From Mycobacterium sp. (lineage in GTDB: Bacteria; Actinomycetota; Actinomycetes; Mycobacteriales; Mycobacteriaceae), in the NCBI RefSeq assembly GCF_025965855.1, contig NZ_JAOPWB010000016.1, positions 1 through 32,166 on the forward strand: 32,166 nucleotides of DNA, in the 5' to 3' direction. Under the pieces are notes generated by a model. The model made no database searches. It was not told the DNA's origin and was given only the letters and a program-made list of their open reading frames with translations. A program made the position numbers and the translations under genes. Each line of letters begins with the position of its first letter. The first letter of the stretch is position 1. Shown in pieces: positions 30,994 to 32,166 of this stretch.

Positions 30994-32166
30994 CTATCCG
31001 CGACCCAATCGCTGCGCCTGTGCGGCGGCTGAACGTGCCGAGGCGGCCGCGGCGCGCATCCCGACCGCCACCAGCTGGTCCGACACGGCCTGCAGTGCCG
31101 CCCCGTCGCCGGCCGCCAACGCGCGCGCGTGGGCAACGGCGATGCGGCCCACCGCGCAGTCGGCCTCGTCGCACAGCCGGGCCAGCGGATCCACCGCTCG
31201 GGTGTCGCCGAGGCGCACGGCCTCGTGCCAGGCGCGCAGCGCCACGGCCGACTGCCCGCCGCGTTCGGCCATCCGCGCGGCGTCGCGGGCGGCGGCCACG
31301 GCGCCGTGCGGGTCGCGCATGCTGGCCAGCCGCCACGCCCGCGCCACGCCGAGCTCCGGGCCGAACAGTGCCGACTTCGTTCCATGCCGAGACTCGGCCC
31401 TGCTCAAGGCTTTTGCCGTCGCGGCGATGTCGCCCTGCTGGGCCTGCGCGGTGGCCAGCAGCGTCAGCGACAGCGGCCCCCACGAGTAGCCGGTGCGTTC
31501 CAGGGTGGCGGCCGCCGGGCCGAGCAGCGCCGCGGCTTGGGCGAATTCGCCGTCGGCGATCAGCACGTGCGCCAGCAGCACCTCGCCGATCGCGCGGCCG
31601 GGCTGCCGCAGTTCGGCGAAGTCGGTGAACTGCTGGGCCAATTCGCGCGCCCTGACGGGCTCTCCCGTCATCAACAGGGCGGTGGTCTGGCCCAGCCCGA
31701 TCGTGAACCGCAGCAGTCCGGGATGTTCGGCGGCCAGGGCGCGCTGCGCCAGCGGTTCGACGTCGTTGAAACGGCCCTGCCGCGCCGCGCACAGCGCGCC
31801 GGCGCTGGCGGCCCAGGCCAGCGCCTGGTCGCCGGCCGACGGTGAATCCAGCACCTCGCCGGCGATTTTGACGGCGTATCCGACGTTTCCGGCGTTCATC
31901 GCGAAGGTGGCGCTCAGCGCGTCGAGGGTGATGCGCGGGCCCGCATCCGCAACCCGATTGCGGATGGTCCGCAGGAACGCGGTGGCCCGCTCGGGCTCGC
32001 TGAGCATCCAGAACTGGTTGGCCGCCCGCAGCAGCGCCCAGTCCATGAGCGCCGGCTCGGCCAGCGCGCCGGAGTCGACCTCGGCGAGCACCGCGTCGGC
32101 CTCGCGGCCGCGGCCCTGCCACGCCAGGGCATGCGCCAGCGACAGGCGCGCCGACAAGCCCCCGGA
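30994..32166 (-). CDS. C-terminal part of a large LuxR/ATPase-type regulator, no visible HTH; start outside window
   Basis: About 390 residues of an alanine-rich, helical-repeat (TPR-like) protein, open to the window edge and ending at TAG 30994. Repeated helix-pair units such as LAHALAWQGRGREADAVLAE, AALCAARQGRFNDVEPLAQR and LLATAQAQQGDIAATAKALS match the middle and C-terminal region of mycobacterial AAA/LuxR regulators of 800-1100 aa. In that family the chain normally ends in a LuxR helix-turn-helix. Here it stops at SAAAQAQRLGRG, and no HTH is seen in any frame of the next 120 bases. It may be truncated, or a regulator subtype without HTH. Confidence 0.6.
   Translation of the reverse strand, partial: SGGLSARLSLAHALAWQGRGREADAVLAEVDSGALAEPALMDWALLRAANQFWMLSEPERATAFLRTIRNRVADAGPRITLDALSATFAMNAGNVGYAVKIAGEVLDSPSAGDQALAWAASAGALCAARQGRFNDVEPLAQRALAAEHPGLLRFTIGLGQTTALLMTGEPVRARELAQQFTDFAELRQPGRAIGEVLLAHVLIADGEFAQAAALLGPAAATLERTGYSWGPLSLTLLATAQAQQGDIAATAKALSRAESRHGTKSALFGPELGVARAWRLASMRDPHGAVAAARDAARMAERGGQSAVALRAWHEAVRLGDTRAVDPLARLCDEADCAVGRIAVAHARALAAGDGAALQAVSDQLVAVGMRAAAASARSAAAQAQRLGRG

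Overview
The window comes from a high-GC actinobacterium, almost certainly a Mycobacterium. It carries F420 biosynthesis (FbiC), a mycothiol-dependent isomerase-type protein, the secreted mycobacterial antigen TB8.4, FdxC, and the mycobacterial proline (PruC/PruA/PruB) and lysine (DapC/DapD/DapE) genes. From memory of M. tuberculosis, the backbone is collinear with Rv1173-Rv1202: fbiC - TB8.4 - (fadH remnant) - fdxC - dapC - pruC/pruA/pruB - an Rv1191-type hydrolase - fadD36 - an Rv1200-type MHS transporter - dapD - dapE. Blocks of accessory genes sit between these anchors. I cannot name the species. No tRNA, rRNA, CRISPR array or intact insertion sequence was seen.

Layout. 1-5456: fbiC (5' end cut by the window edge), an MDMPI-fold protein, TB8.4 on the minus strand, a gene-poor stretch with a probable fadH remnant and the fdxC promoter, then fdxC-dapC. 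5573-9232: a KimA-like potassium transporter carrying an unusual C-terminal OB-fold, then a LipO/LipM-type esterase. 9248-12127 (minus): a sulfur/glycolipid-flavoured set of Stf0 trehalose sulfotransferase, a small coupled membrane ORF, a YeiH-type putative sulfate exporter and a GAP/Sap-like membrane protein. These lie where M. tuberculosis has its polyacyltrehalose locus. A decayed methyltransferase fragment abuts the 3' end of pruC. 12541-16871: the proline-catabolic regulator and its divergent pruA-pruB operon. 

16991-23080 is the most interesting block. A six-gene minus-strand operon runs cyp - maoC - DUF35 - maoC - thiolase-like - tetR, with a divergent aldehyde dehydrogenase. The order copies the cholesterol side-chain igr operon (cyp125-chsE1-chsE2-chsH2-chsH1-ltp2), but the two acyl-CoA dehydrogenases are missing and ChsH2 is split into two overlapping genes. 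It looks like an undescribed P450 / hydratase / retro-aldolase pathway under its own TetR, possibly for a branched substrate that is already alpha,beta-unsaturated after oxidation.

23133-29210 returns to the conserved backbone (hydrolase, fadD36, MHS transporter, dapD, dapE), punctuated by hairpin-forming intergenic repeats. 29211-32166 is a decaying end: an antitoxin stub, a GH5 glycosidase broken by three frameshifts and a stop codon, and a large LuxR/ATPase-type regulator that ends without a visible helix-turn-helix and runs off the window.
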